Assembly: GCF_002218085.1 (NCBI RefSeq)
Contig: NZ_BDUC01000002.1
Span: 62,001 to 126,000, forward strand
DNA: 64,000 bases
Reading direction: 5' to 3'
Source: Tolypothrix sp. NIES-4075
GTDB taxonomy: Bacteria > Cyanobacteriota > Cyanobacteriia > Cyanobacteriales > Nostocaceae
In this document: positions 27,315-36,122 of the stretch, piece after piece
How the letters are laid out: each line of letters begins with the position of its first letter
How positions within the stretch are numbered: position 1 is the first letter of the stretch
The notes under the pieces: model-generated
What the model was told of the DNA's origin: nothing
The model's input: only the letters and a program-made list of their open reading frames with translations
Databases searched by the model: none
Position numbers and translations under genes: made by a program

Positions 27315-30300
27315 CTAAGTATTTTGCTGTCGCAGGGGAATCTGAATTACAAACTCAGTTCCCTTGCCAGGGGTGGAATCACAGGTTAACTGACCTTTGT
27401 GTTTGTCCACTACAACCTGATAGCTAATTGACAACCCCAACCCCGTACCACTTCCTATCGGCTTAGTGGTAAAAAATGGGTCAAACATTTTCTGACGCAC
27501 TTTGTCACTTATGCCATGACCATTATCGGCAATTTGAATTCTCAAGGTATTAGAATCTACTAAAGATGTGCGAATGCGAATTTGTCCCACCTTGCGATCA
27601 GTGGCGATCGCATCTGTGTCATTTGACTGTTGTAAAGCATCGATGGCATTACTGAGGATATTCATAAAAGCCTGATTGAGTTGACCGGCGTAACAACTAA
27701 CCAACGGTAGTTGTCCGTATTCTTTAATAACTTCAATTTCCGGGCTATCGCTCTTTTCCTTCAGTCGGTGCTGCAAAATCATCAAGGTATTATCGATTCC
27801 CTCATGAATATCTACAGGCTTCATTTCCGATTCATCTAGGCGAGAAAAGTTGCGTAAGCTCAACACAATATTCCGAATACGCGAACTACCAACTTTCATT
27901 GAATCTAGAAGTTTTGGCAAGTCTTTTATGAGGAAATTTAGATCTAATTCTTCTGCTTTTTCTGCAATAACAGGGGAGGGATTGGGATATTCTTGCTGAT
28001 AGATAGCAATCAAATCTAGTAAGTCTTGGACATAACCACTAGCGTGAGAAATATTGCCATGAATAAAGTTAATTGGGTTATTAATTTCATGAGCAATTCC
28101 TGCTATCATTTGTCCCAAACTAGACATTTTTTCAGTTTGAATCAAGTGGGTTTGGGCATTTTTAATTTGTGAAAGTGCTTGTTGCAAACTTTGATTTATT
28201 TCACTCAGTTCTTGCGTTCTTTGGTCTACTTTTTCCTCTAAAGTATGGCTGTATTCCTCCAAGCTTTCATTAGCTTGTGCCAAATTTTTATAGAGGATGG
28301 CATTCTCTAGAGAAATTGCGGCTTGAGTGGTGAGGAGTTTGAGAATTTCTACGCGATCGCGTGTAAATGCTCCTGTGGTTAAATTATTTTCTAGATAAAG
28401 AATGCCGAGTAACTTGCCTTGATTGATAATTGGGATACACAAAAGGCTCTTGGGTTGCTGACGAACAATGTAGCGATCAGCTATTAAAAAGTTAACAGTC
28501 TTAGCATCATCAATGACAAAGATTTCTAGAGTGCGTTTGACGTAGTTAATTAAAGTAACAGGAATATCATAACTAGACTCTAAATGAACTGATGGAAACT
28601 TTGTAGAAATAGGTGCTTCATTTGAACTAAAACCGACTGCGGTGACAGTTAAATCTAAATTATCTCCTTCGCTCAAAATTAAAGCACACTTAGAAGCTCC
28701 AGCATTCTCCATCACAACTGCCATTAAGGTAGAAAGCAGTTGCTCTAGCTCAATTTCCCCAGAGAGTGCTTGAGAAGCTTTAATAACAGACCCTAAGTCT
28801 AGCATTTGTGAGATGCTGGTATTAGAGCTAATAACAGTTTCTTTAGTCTTAGGGGCAGATAATGATATGCCAATAGAAGCAGTGCTTTTATCGTTGGGAT
28901 GAAAGCTAAGTTTTTCTTGCTGGATAATCGGAGCAAGTAATTGCGGATAGCCTTTTTGCAAGTCTTCAACTTTCGCTAATGCTCCCCAGCGGACGTAACA
29001 ATAGTAGGCATCAGTGAGGTAGGTTGCAGCAATCTTTTGTTTGCCCCATTCTAAATAGAATTTAGCAGCAAGTTCGTGAGCGAGAGCTTCTTCATTAATG
29101 TACTCGTTTTCTTTGGCATTGGTAATAGCGCGATCGTAATCATCCATTGCTTCTAAATATTCACCCCTGACCCGATGCCGTTCTGCCTCTACCAAATAAA
29201 ATTTATGCAGATAATTCATAGGGGCATGATTTGCCCAATGCCGCATCTTTTCTTGATTGGCAGCTACTTTTTTCAGAATTTCTTTTTGTTCAGATTCCCC
29301 AACATTAGAATACACAGCTAGTCTAGTTAGAGAATCGTAAAAATGGAAAAGAGGAACAACCATCTGTCCTGTACCACCATCTAAATACTTTTCTGCTAAA
29401 GTGGCATTTTCAACCGCTTGAGAAAACTCCTGAAATAGATAACACAGATGTAGTTTGCTGAAATATAAATATAAGAGTCCGAACCCATCTTTTGCTTCAA
29501 GATGAATCGGCAGCATTTTCTCTTCGTTGTAATATTTACTGATTAAACGACAGGGATTTTCTACAATGCCTAGTAAGTTTAAGACGCTTTGTCGATAGAT
29601 GGCACTCCAGTTAAATACTGTTTCTTGCTTAATTTGACCAATGGCATGGCTGTAGTTCGCCATATCTTGTTCCAGCCCTGTTAGTTCTTTACCAATGAAA
29701 TATGAACAGTAAGAATAAGCGTTAAGAGAATAGGCTGCATACTCTAAATCTCCCGTTTCCACTCCGACAGAGTAACCCTCTAGGAAAGGTTTTAACATTT
29801 CTCTGGCGTGCTCCTTCCAATGCCTGATAGATGTATTAAATACCAGCAGGGTTTTAGCTATAATTTCTTTAATATTGAACTTAGCCAATAAACTTGCAGC
29901 CAGTTTACCAAATTGATAACCAGACTCTATGTCTCCCATGACCCCACAGAGCATTAACCCGTAAGTAACATAGGCAAAGGCAGACAGGGGAGCATTGCCA
30001 TGTTGGAGCGATAAATTAATCTCTTTAAAAAGAATTAGTGGGAATAATTCAGGAACAGCTTGATAGGCAAGAGCAATTGCACTAGATAGAATACGCATAG
30101 CTTCAAGAGGATAGCGTTCCGTCATCTCCGGCAGGTTAATTAAGTCTTCAATGCTCCTATCTGTCAAAGCTGATGCTATTTCTGCCATTGCTAGCTGAAC
30201 ATCAGATTGGCTTGGATTCTCAGGAAACTCTACCCCTAATTGCTTCAAAACTATTAGCGCAGTATTGACTGCTATTAATGCTTGGTTCTGCGCTCCATAA

Positions 30301-32963
30301 GCTTGAATTTTCACTTCATAAACTTTCACTTTCTCTAGTAATGTTTTCGCTCGTGTTAACACTACCTCTGCTAATTGCTCTGTTTGTTCAAAGTTTCCAC
30401 CCAAGTACGCTGCCTCTGCTGCTGTCTCATACAAACCTAGAGCTAGCTCATATTTTCTCTCCCAACTATCATCTGTTAATAGTTGAATTCCAGTAGTTAA
30501 ATATTTAACCGCAGTTGGATAAGCTGTTGATGCCAAAGCTTTACGTCCAGCAATCAAATTCATTCTTGCCAATCCATCACGTTCAGCCTGAAGAGTAATT
30601 AATGGCAGTGCCATATTAAACTGATTGACTAAATCAAAAATCTTTTCTTCCTGTTTCGCTACTGGAATATTTCTTAACAGAAGTTCCCCAATTTTTAAGT
30701 GAATTGATTGCTTCTTATCTTCCGGAATCAAAGAATAAGCCGCTTGCTGTACACGGTCATGTACAAATTTATATTTAGGTAAGCTTAATTCTTTGTCATG
30801 ATTTATTGCCTTGTGACTATTAGTATCTTTGTCAAAAAATTTGTAAAATTCAGCTTGAGGAAAAACTAGTCCTTCAATTAATGCTTGCCACAAGTCTGAC
30901 CCTGTATCTACGGCAGATTCTTCATGAATAATAGTAAGAGTTTTTAAATCAAATTCGTTACCAATACATGCAGCTAGTTTCAATACTTTTTGAGTATGTG
31001 ATGGCAACTTCATTAGTTGTAGTGTCATAAATTCTACTACATCATCTGTGAGAGCTAATGCTTTTACCTTAGGAATATCGCACTGCCAATAACCGAGTTC
31101 AAAGTTAAATTCAATTAGTCCATCACTATGCAGACACTTGAGAAATTGATGAGTAAAAAATGGATTGCCTTTGGTTTTCGCAAACACCATTTGCGTCAGA
31201 GGGATAGCAACTTTTTCTTCACAACGCATGGTATCAGCAATCAATAGATTTAAATCACTCTGATTTAATGGCTCTAGAGTAATAGTATTAATGCTTGCTT
31301 GGGAAAGTTTAATTTGTTTGATTGTCAGCTCAAGCGGATGTGCTTTGTCAACTTCATTATCCCGATAAGCGCCAATCAGCAGTAGACCACAATCCGTTTC
31401 TCTATCTTTATTTGTTTCACCTAAAAGGAGAGAAGACAAAGAAGGATTTTGATTTACTGTTGTGGTTCCGCTCATTAATAATTCAATAAATTTCAAAGAG
31501 GCAGTATCTGCCCATTGCAAATCATCCAAAAAGATTACTAAAGGATGGTCTTTTGTGGTAAAAACACGGATAAATTTTTGAAACAAAAAATTGAAACGAT
31601 TTTGAATAGCATTGCCAGAAAGTTCAGTTACTGGATGTTGCCTACCAATAATGCTTTCGAGTTCGGGAATTACATCAGTAATGACTTGACCTTGTTCACC
31701 CAGTACTGAGAGAATTTTAATTTTCCAAGATTCAATTTGGGTATCAGTTTCACTTAGCAGTTGACCGATTAAATCGCGAAAGGCTTGCACTAATGCTGAT
31801 AAGGGAATGTCTCGTTGAAACTGGTCAAATTTGCCTTTGATAAAGTAACCGCGTTGCCGGATGATGGGTTTGTAGACTTCGTTGACAACAGCGGTTTTGC
31901 CAATACCAGAAGAACCCGCGACTAATATCATTTCCGTGGTTCCACTTGTTACGCGATCAAAAGCAGCGAGTAGAGTTTTAACTTCACGTTGACGACCATA
32001 AAGTTTTTCGGGGATGAGGAAGCGATCGCAGATGTCCTCTTGTGCTAACTCGAAGAATGCTATATTTCCTGTCTCTTGCCATTGCTGTCTACACAGTTCT
32101 AAGTCACGCTTCAACCCCAAAGCACTCTGATAGCGATCTTCGGCATTTTTTGCCATCAGCTTGCTAATAATTTCCGACAACATAGGGGGAATGTCGGGGT
32201 TAATTGAGTTTGCTTTTGGTGGAAGTTTTGCAATGTGACAGTAAACTAACTCCATTGAGTCAGCGGTGATGAAAGGTAATTTGCCTGTGAGGAGTTCAAA
32301 AAAGGTGACACCAAGGGAATAAAAATCAGTGCGATAATCTATACCTCGGTTCATTCGTCCGGTTTGTTCAGGAGAAATGTAAGCCAAGGTGCCTTCTAGG
32401 ACGTTGGGATTGGTGATAAATTGAATTTCTCTTGGCAAAAGTGAGGCTATACTAAAGTCGATGAGTTTTACTTCTAGGGTGCTTGGGTTAATTAGGATGT
32501 TGGCGGGTTTGATATCTTTATGAATGACGCGATGTCTAGCGACAACCCCCTCCGGGTGTACGCGATGCATTGCTTCAAGGGTGGAAGTAATTTCTATGGC
32601 GATATGAAAAAACAGATCGAGAAAATTCGGATTATTTCCTTCTTCAGATCTAAACAATAACGCATCTTTTAGGGAAATACCGCCAAAATCTTCTAATATT
32701 AAGGCATAGCCGTTGCGGTAGGTTTCTAATTCATAAGGTTTGACTATACCAGGAAGGTTGAGATTTTTGCTGATGGTGTATTGATTGCGGAATTGGGCAA
32801 TTTCATTGAAGGTAGGATATTCATTCCGCATCAGTTTGATAATGACTGGCTTTTGGTCTTGTTCTCTGATGCCACGACAAACTATAGTTTTACTGCCTGA
32901 GTAGATTTGCTCAGTGAAGCGATAGCCAGTTAAGGTAAATAATGTATCTAATAATGCCACCAT
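27315..32963 (-). CDS. Giant Ser/Thr kinase-ATPase-GAF-histidine kinase hybrid (paralogue 2)
   Basis: 1882-aa paralogue of the kinase at 18108-23525 with the same order: Ser/Thr kinase (Lys43 in VIIKLM, HKD at 148-150, LIDFSIA), ATPase with GSSGIGKT and LVIFLDDLQWAD, long helical region, GAF domain, a coiled coil (LEEKVDQRTQELSEINQSL), then histidine kinase with GIAHEINNPINF and GSGTGLGLSI. Compared with paralogue 1 it carries 9 extra residues (about 135-143) just before the catalytic loop, encoded by a 27-bp insertion. It ends one base from the P450 stop, tail to tail, so transcription of each could run antisense into the other. No receiver domain, so it should signal to a separate regulator. 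Confidence 0.92.
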   Translation of the reverse strand: MVALLDTLFTLTGYRFTEQIYSGSKTIVCRGIREQDQKPVIIKLMRNEYPTFNEIAQFRNQYTISKNLNLPGIVKPYELETYRNGYALILEDFGGISLKDALLFRSEEGNNPNFLDLFFHIAIEITSTLEAMHRVHPEGVVARHRVIHKDIKPANILINPSTLEVKLIDFSIASLLPREIQFITNPNVLEGTLAYISPEQTGRMNRGIDYRTDFYSLGVTFFELLTGKLPFITADSMELVYCHIAKLPPKANSINPDIPPMLSEIISKLMAKNAEDRYQSALGLKRDLELCRQQWQETGNIAFFELAQEDICDRFLIPEKLYGRQREVKTLLAAFDRVTSGTTEMILVAGSSGIGKTAVVNEVYKPIIRQRGYFIKGKFDQFQRDIPLSALVQAFRDLIGQLLSETDTQIESWKIKILSVLGEQGQVITDVIPELESIIGRQHPVTELSGNAIQNRFNFLFQKFIRVFTTKDHPLVIFLDDLQWADTASLKFIELLMSGTTTVNQNPSLSSLLLGETNKDRETDCGLLLIGAYRDNEVDKAHPLELTIKQIKLSQASINTITLEPLNQSDLNLLIADTMRCEEKVAIPLTQMVFAKTKGNPFFTHQFLKCLHSDGLIEFNFELGYWQCDIPKVKALALTDDVVEFMTLQLMKLPSHTQKVLKLAACIGNEFDLKTLTIIHEESAVDTGSDLWQALIEGLVFPQAEFYKFFDKDTNSHKAINHDKELSLPKYKFVHDRVQQAAYSLIPEDKKQSIHLKIGELLLRNIPVAKQEEKIFDLVNQFNMALPLITLQAERDGLARMNLIAGRKALASTAYPTAVKYLTTGIQLLTDDSWERKYELALGLYETAAEAAYLGGNFEQTEQLAEVVLTRAKTLLEKVKVYEVKIQAYGAQNQALIAVNTALIVLKQLGVEFPENPSQSDVQLAMAEIASALTDRSIEDLINLPEMTERYPLEAMRILSSAIALAYQAVPELFPLILFKEINLSLQHGNAPLSAFAYVTYGLMLCGVMGDIESGYQFGKLAASLLAKFNIKEIIAKTLLVFNTSIRHWKEHAREMLKPFLEGYSVGVETGDLEYAAYSLNAYSYCSYFIGKELTGLEQDMANYSHAIGQIKQETVFNWSAIYRQSVLNLLGIVENPCRLISKYYNEEKMLPIHLEAKDGFGLLYLYFSKLHLCYLFQEFSQAVENATLAEKYLDGGTGQMVVPLFHFYDSLTRLAVYSNVGESEQKEILKKVAANQEKMRHWANHAPMNYLHKFYLVEAERHRVRGEYLEAMDDYDRAITNAKENEYINEEALAHELAAKFYLEWGKQKIAATYLTDAYYCYVRWGALAKVEDLQKGYPQLLAPIIQQEKLSFHPNDKSTASIGISLSAPKTKETVISSNTSISQMLDLGSVIKASQALSGEIELEQLLSTLMAVVMENAGASKCALILSEGDNLDLTVTAVGFSSNEAPISTKFPSVHLESSYDIPVTLINYVKRTLEIFVIDDAKTVNFLIADRYIVRQQPKSLLCIPIINQGKLLGILYLENNLTTGAFTRDRVEILKLLTTQAAISLENAILYKNLAQANESLEEYSHTLEEKVDQRTQELSEINQSLQQALSQIKNAQTHLIQTEKMSSLGQMIAGIAHEINNPINFIHGNISHASGYVQDLLDLIAIYQQEYPNPSPVIAEKAEELDLNFLIKDLPKLLDSMKVGSSRIRNIVLSLRNFSRLDESEMKPVDIHEGIDNTLMILQHRLKEKSDSPEIEVIKEYGQLPLVSCYAGQLNQAFMNILSNAIDALQQSNDTDAIATDRKVGQIRIRTSLVDSNTLRIQIADNGHGISDKVRQKMFDPFFTTKPIGSGTGLGLSISYQVVVDKHKGQLTCDSTPGKGTEFVIQIPLRQQNT
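32534..32560. mobile_element. 27-bp in-frame insertion splitting a HIP1 site in the kinase gene
   Basis: On the + strand the kinase 2 gene reads GCGAT, then 27 extra bases (gtctagcgac ... ggtgta), then CGCGATGCAT; kinase 1 reads GCGATCGCGATGCA at the same place (23142-23155). The insertion adds VHPEGVVAR-like residues before the catalytic loop and keeps the frame. Resembles the very small mobile repeats (SDRs) described in Nostoc genomes. Confidence 0.7.
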
Positions 32964-33315
32964 CGCAGCTTATTCTCTTTGTTTTGTTTATATGTGTTAG
33001 TCTTCCCATTCTAGGGCTGTTATTATCATTTTTTAGCAGAAAAGTTTTTATATTTTGCATGTTTTCATAGTTAATAACTAATATTTAAAAAAATTGATAT
33101 CTGAAGCCTCATAAAGCTGATTTTTTCAGTATACTCAAGCTAAAATATGGCAAATGTCCGAAAAAACGATTTTTTTTATTGATTTAAATAATTTCATATT
33201 TTAAATATCTTAAAAATGAAGTAATTTAGAGGTACATATAACAATACTAAATAAGTTATTCTAAGTAATAGAATAAATATTTTCTCTAAATTTTAACCAA
33301 TTAATTAAAATTGTT

Positions 33316-33408
33316 AGGACTTACGCAAAAATAATTGAAAGGCACATTATACAGTAGCGGTAATTCATGAATTACCGCAAATAAGCGATCGTATGATGCA
33401 TGAGTCCT
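33316..33408. mobile_element. MITE-like element with AGGACTTACGCA termini
   Basis: Ends are AGGACTTACGCA (33316-33327) and TGCATGAGTCCT (33397-33408), imperfect terminal inverted repeats (10 of 12 matching). The centre holds a perfect 22-bp palindrome at 33357-33378 (GCGGTAATTCA and its complement). No coding capacity. AGGACTTACGCA termini are, from memory, widespread in cyanobacterial spacers. No clear target-site duplication. Confidence 0.6.
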
Positions 33409-33459
33409 GATTGTTATGCATATTTAGTCAATTGGCATAACTTATGTTTGTAGTCTAAA

Positions 33460-33507
33460 CAATAAAAAGCCTACCTTTACCTTGTGCTTAAGGGTATCGG
33501 TAGGCTT
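33460..33507 (-). terminator. Rho-independent terminator of the response-regulator gene
   Basis: Read on the - strand, AAGCCTACC (33507-33499) pairs with GGTAGGCTT (33475-33467) and is followed by TTTATTG. It lies about 90 bases after the response regulator stop. Confidence 0.8.
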
Positions 33508-33598
33508 AATAAATTTAAAAGCGGATTTGAGATTTTCCTAAATGGCAACAATCTTGTGAAAGCCTTAGCGACGGGGGTTTTGAGAAAAGAAACGATCG

Positions 33599-34165
33599 CT
33601 ATTTTATTTTCTGTTTAATAAAAGTCACAACTTGAGTTAACTGTTTCTTTAAACCATCAATTTCGGCTTGCATCTTGACAATTTTATCATTTAATGATGC
33701 AATTTCGGCATTAGGAGCGATCGCACTAGAATTCACAGCTCCATTTTTCGCAGCAACGACTGCTACTGAGGCTGGTTCCGGACGCGGCTGTTTAGCTTTT
33801 GTCATCGCCAACTTAATTGAGGCAATTAGTTGCTTTTGGTCAAAAGGCTTTCCGAGAAACTCAAAATATTCAAAGGGTTCGGGGATTTTCTCCGTCACCT
33901 CTTCTTTACGACCAGACATAAGAACCAAGGGAATCTTTCTTAGTTCTGGTTGAGCTTGAATCTGCTGGAAAACTTCCCAGCCACTCATTTTCGGCAAAAG
34001 AAAATCCAACATAATCAGGCTGAGTTTTTCCTGACGAATGAAATTTAATCCTTCTAAGCCGTCTTTTGCTTCCAGTACCTCAAAATTGCCCGGAGGCAAC
34101 ATTTCCCGTACTTTTACCCTGACAACTGTAGTGTCATCGATAACTAGAATCTTGTTACTTGCCAC
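33599..34165 (-). CDS. Response regulator: receiver domain with coiled-coil tail
   Basis: 188 aa. Residues 1-125 form a REC domain: acidic pair D10/D11 (VIDD), phospho-acceptor D54 (IMLDFLLPKMSG), Ser84 of LMSG and Lys106 in FLGKPFD. The rest is an Ala/Val-rich linker and a C-terminal coiled coil (NDKIVKMQAEIDGLKKQL) with no DNA-binding domain, so it probably acts through protein contact or oligomerisation. It could be an output partner for the giant kinases that lack receivers, the nearer of which starts about 640 bases away on the same strand; that link is inference. Confidence 0.9.
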   Translation of the reverse strand: MASNKILVIDDTTVVRVKVREMLPPGNFEVLEAKDGLEGLNFIRQEKLSLIMLDFLLPKMSGWEVFQQIQAQPELRKIPLVLMSGRKEEVTEKIPEPFEYFEFLGKPFDQKQLIASIKLAMTKAKQPRPEPASVAVVAAKNGAVNSSAIAPNAEIASLNDKIVKMQAEIDGLKKQLTQVVTFIKQKIK

Positions 34166-34340
34166 GACTGATTACTCTAACAGAAACTTTAAGTTGAGAT
34201 GGCGGTGCCAATTAAGGTTGAGAATCTTCCCACTATATCTGACATTTATATTGATTGGGGGATAGTAATTTCTGGGAGAAGTGACAATAATTTAGGTATT
34301 TTACAGAGCGTATACTGATGTTTTGTAAGATGAGTGTAAA

Positions 34341-34675
34341 TGTGATATTTAAATCACAGGGCATGGGGCATTGGGCATTGGGAATTGGGTAATGGTGAGC
34401 CAGCGCGGTCTTCTCCCACTCGCCCAGAGGCGCTCCGCCAAGGTCCGGCAGTGCGGTGGACGGGTTCCACAGGCTACAGCATCTGCCGTGGTCTCCCCCA
34501 CTCGCTGTTGCCGCGTGCATAGAGAAGGGGGTAATGGGCAATGGGTAAGAAAGAAGAAATATTTCTCAAAAAAACGATAAAATTGCCTCCCCTGCCCCCT
34601 TGTCCCCCCACTCCCCCTTGTCCCCAAGTCGTCCCCCTGCCCCCCTGCCCCCCCTGCTCCCCCTTCCCCTTGAAT
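34341..34675. repeat. Composite repeat region upstream of lipA
   Basis: Heptamer-type GGGCATTGGGAATTGGG units (34362-34395), then a GC-rich element containing gtgagccagcgcggtcttct to ggcgctccgccaagg (34394-34443) whose reverse complement recurs at 58433-58482, then GCAATGGGTAAG units, then a C-rich tract (34588-34672) of CCCCCTTGTCCCC blocks. The tract lies immediately upstream of lipA. The spacer 34166-34340 holds the response regulator promoter region and no gene. Confidence 0.65.
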
Positions 34676-34680
34676 TATTT

Positions 34681-35589
34681 ATGACCTCTTCGCAACCAGC
34701 CGAACTTAAATCAGAGATTATGGCAATGCCAACGTGGTTACGTCGTCCGATTGGCAAAGCTAGTGAACTCTCGACAGTACAACGCATTATTAAGCAGCGC
34801 CAAATTCACACGATTTGCGAAGAAGGACGTTGCCCCAATCGCGGGGAATGCTACGCCCAAAAAACGGCAACTTTTTTACTCATGGGTCCAACATGTACGC
34901 GGTCTTGCGCTTTTTGTCAAGTAGATAAAGGTCATGCACCGATGCCTGTGGACTCAAGAGAACCAGAAAAAATAGCAGAATCGGTGCAGCTTTTGGGATT
35001 GCGTTATGTAGTATTAACTTCTGTTGCTCGTGATGATTTGCCAGATCAAGGAGCACTTCATTTTGTCAGGACGATGGAAACTATCCGCGCTTTGAACCCA
35101 GAAGCTCAAATCGAAGTGCTGACACCTGACTTTTGGGGTGGTGCAGGTGCTGGTGAAAAAAATCAACGCCAACGGATAGAAATGATTGTGAAAGCGCACC
35201 CTGCTTGTTACAACCACAATATTGAGACGGTGCGACGGTTGCAAGGTCCTGTGCGGCGAGGTGCGAAGTATGATCGCTCACTAAGGGTACTTTCTCTAGT
35301 CAAAGAGATTCAGCCGACAATTCCCACCAAATCAGGATTAATGCTGGGACACGGTGAAACGATTGATGAAGTCATCGAAACAATGGCGGATCTGAGGAAT
35401 GTTCGATGCGATCGCCTGACTATCGGTCAGTATATGCGTCCTTCTTTAGAACATCTGCCAGTACAAAAATATTGGACACCCAAAGAATTTGATGAGCTTG
35501 GGATTATAGCACAAAAAATGGGATTTAGCCACGTTCGTTCTGCTCCTCTAGTTCGCAGTTCCTACCACGCCGGAGAAAGCCCTCTTTGA
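34681..35589 (+). CDS. lipA: Lipoyl synthase (radical SAM)
   Basis: Inserts two sulfur atoms into the octanoyl chain on lipoyl domains, maturing pyruvate dehydrogenase and glycine cleavage proteins. All signature ligands are present: auxiliary-cluster motif C-x4-C-x5-C in CEEGRCPNRGEC, radical-SAM motif C-x3-C-x2-C in CTRSCAFC, and the C-terminal RSSYHAGE serine. 302 aa, normal for the family. The frame is open from 34600, but that part is translated C-rich repeat; ATG 34681 gives the usual MTSSQPAELKSEIMAMPTWL start. Confidence 0.95.
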   Translation: MTSSQPAELKSEIMAMPTWLRRPIGKASELSTVQRIIKQRQIHTICEEGRCPNRGECYAQKTATFLLMGPTCTRSCAFCQVDKGHAPMPVDSREPEKIAESVQLLGLRYVVLTSVARDDLPDQGALHFVRTMETIRALNPEAQIEVLTPDFWGGAGAGEKNQRQRIEMIVKAHPACYNHNIETVRRLQGPVRRGAKYDRSLRVLSLVKEIQPTIPTKSGLMLGHGETIDEVIETMADLRNVRCDRLTIGQYMRPSLEHLPVQKYWTPKEFDELGIIAQKMGFSHVRSAPLVRSSYHAGESPL

Positions 35590-35680
35590 AAGTGGGAGAG
35601 TGGGAGAGTGGGAGACAAGGGGGACAAGGGGGACAAGGAGAAATAAATGCCCAATGCCCAATGCCCAATGATACATTTTG
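35588..35680. repeat. Tandem GTGGGAGA / GGGGGACAA / TGCCCAA repeats after lipA
   Basis: Three short tandem arrays follow the lipA stop: AGTGGGAG units (35590-35613), ACAAGGGGG units (35615-35640) and TGCCCAA units (35647-35670). The G-rich part could form a quadruplex. Confidence 0.7.
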
Positions 35681-35793
35681 TTGACTGGTGCTATTTTAGG
35701 GTACAAAATCCACAAAAATATTTTTGATGAGTGTCGCTAAATATGACGACTCTTTGCTATTTGTTAAGAAGACTGTAATTAGGAGAGAAAATT

Positions 35794-35955
35794 ATGACGG
35801 CTCAAGCCAAGAAACCTGCAAATCAAAAAGTCGGCGCAGAAGTTGCTCAAAGCGGGGCTAAAGCTCCGTTTCCCTTTCGCACCGCAATCAGTTTATTTCT
35901 CCTAGCTGGTAACTTCCTTATAGCAGCAATTTACTTCCATCTGGTTAACTTTTAG
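35794..35955 (+). CDS. Small single-span membrane protein, 53 aa
   Basis: Starts MTAQAKKPANQKVGAEVAQS, a basic/polar N-terminal half, and ends with one membrane helix (TAISLFLLAGNFLIAAIYF) and HLVNF. A strong ribosome binding site (AGGAGAG, 35781-35787) precedes the ATG at ideal spacing, so it is very probably expressed. The shape fits the small single-helix proteins of cyanobacterial thylakoids, many of which attach to photosystems, but I cannot assign it to a named subunit. Confidence 0.75.
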   Translation: MTAQAKKPANQKVGAEVAQSGAKAPFPFRTAISLFLLAGNFLIAAIYFHLVNF

Positions 35956-36029
35956 TTGCTAGGCTCCAGTTAAGAGTCCGTAGTCAAAAGTCAAAAAGTC
36001 CAGAGTCCAAAAGTTAAAATTTTGACTTT

Positions 36030-36080
36030 TGAACGCCAGATGCGCGACTGTCGGGAAACCCGCTCACGGCACTGGCTCCT
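36030..36080. repeat. Dispersed hairpin repeat, GCCAG...CACTGGCTCC family
   Basis: Contains GCCAGATGCGCGACTGTCGG and AACCCGCTCACGGCACTGGC. Same family as 13894, 58365 and 61128. It lies between two inverted TTTTGACTTTTGA-like stretches (about 35985-36030 and 36085-36100). Confidence 0.6.
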
Positions 36081-36122
36081 CTTGACCGTTGACTTTTGAC
36101 TCTTAATTGGGTTTGGTATTGC

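Larger units (their letters stand above)
32964..33598. other. AT-rich spacer with a MITE-like element and a terminator
   Basis: No gene. 32964-33300 is very AT-rich and should contain the promoter of the giant kinase 2. It is followed by the MITE-like element (33316-33408) and the terminator of the response regulator (33460-33507). Confidence 0.5.

Noticed and set aside
33300..33420. Transposase or full insertion sequence around the AGGACTTACGCA termini
   Set aside because: Only 93 bp with no coding capacity; no transposase frame occurs anywhere in the window.
34600..34680. N-terminal extension of lipA
   Set aside because: Encodes Pro/Leu/Ser repeats from a C-rich tract; the family start is at 34681.
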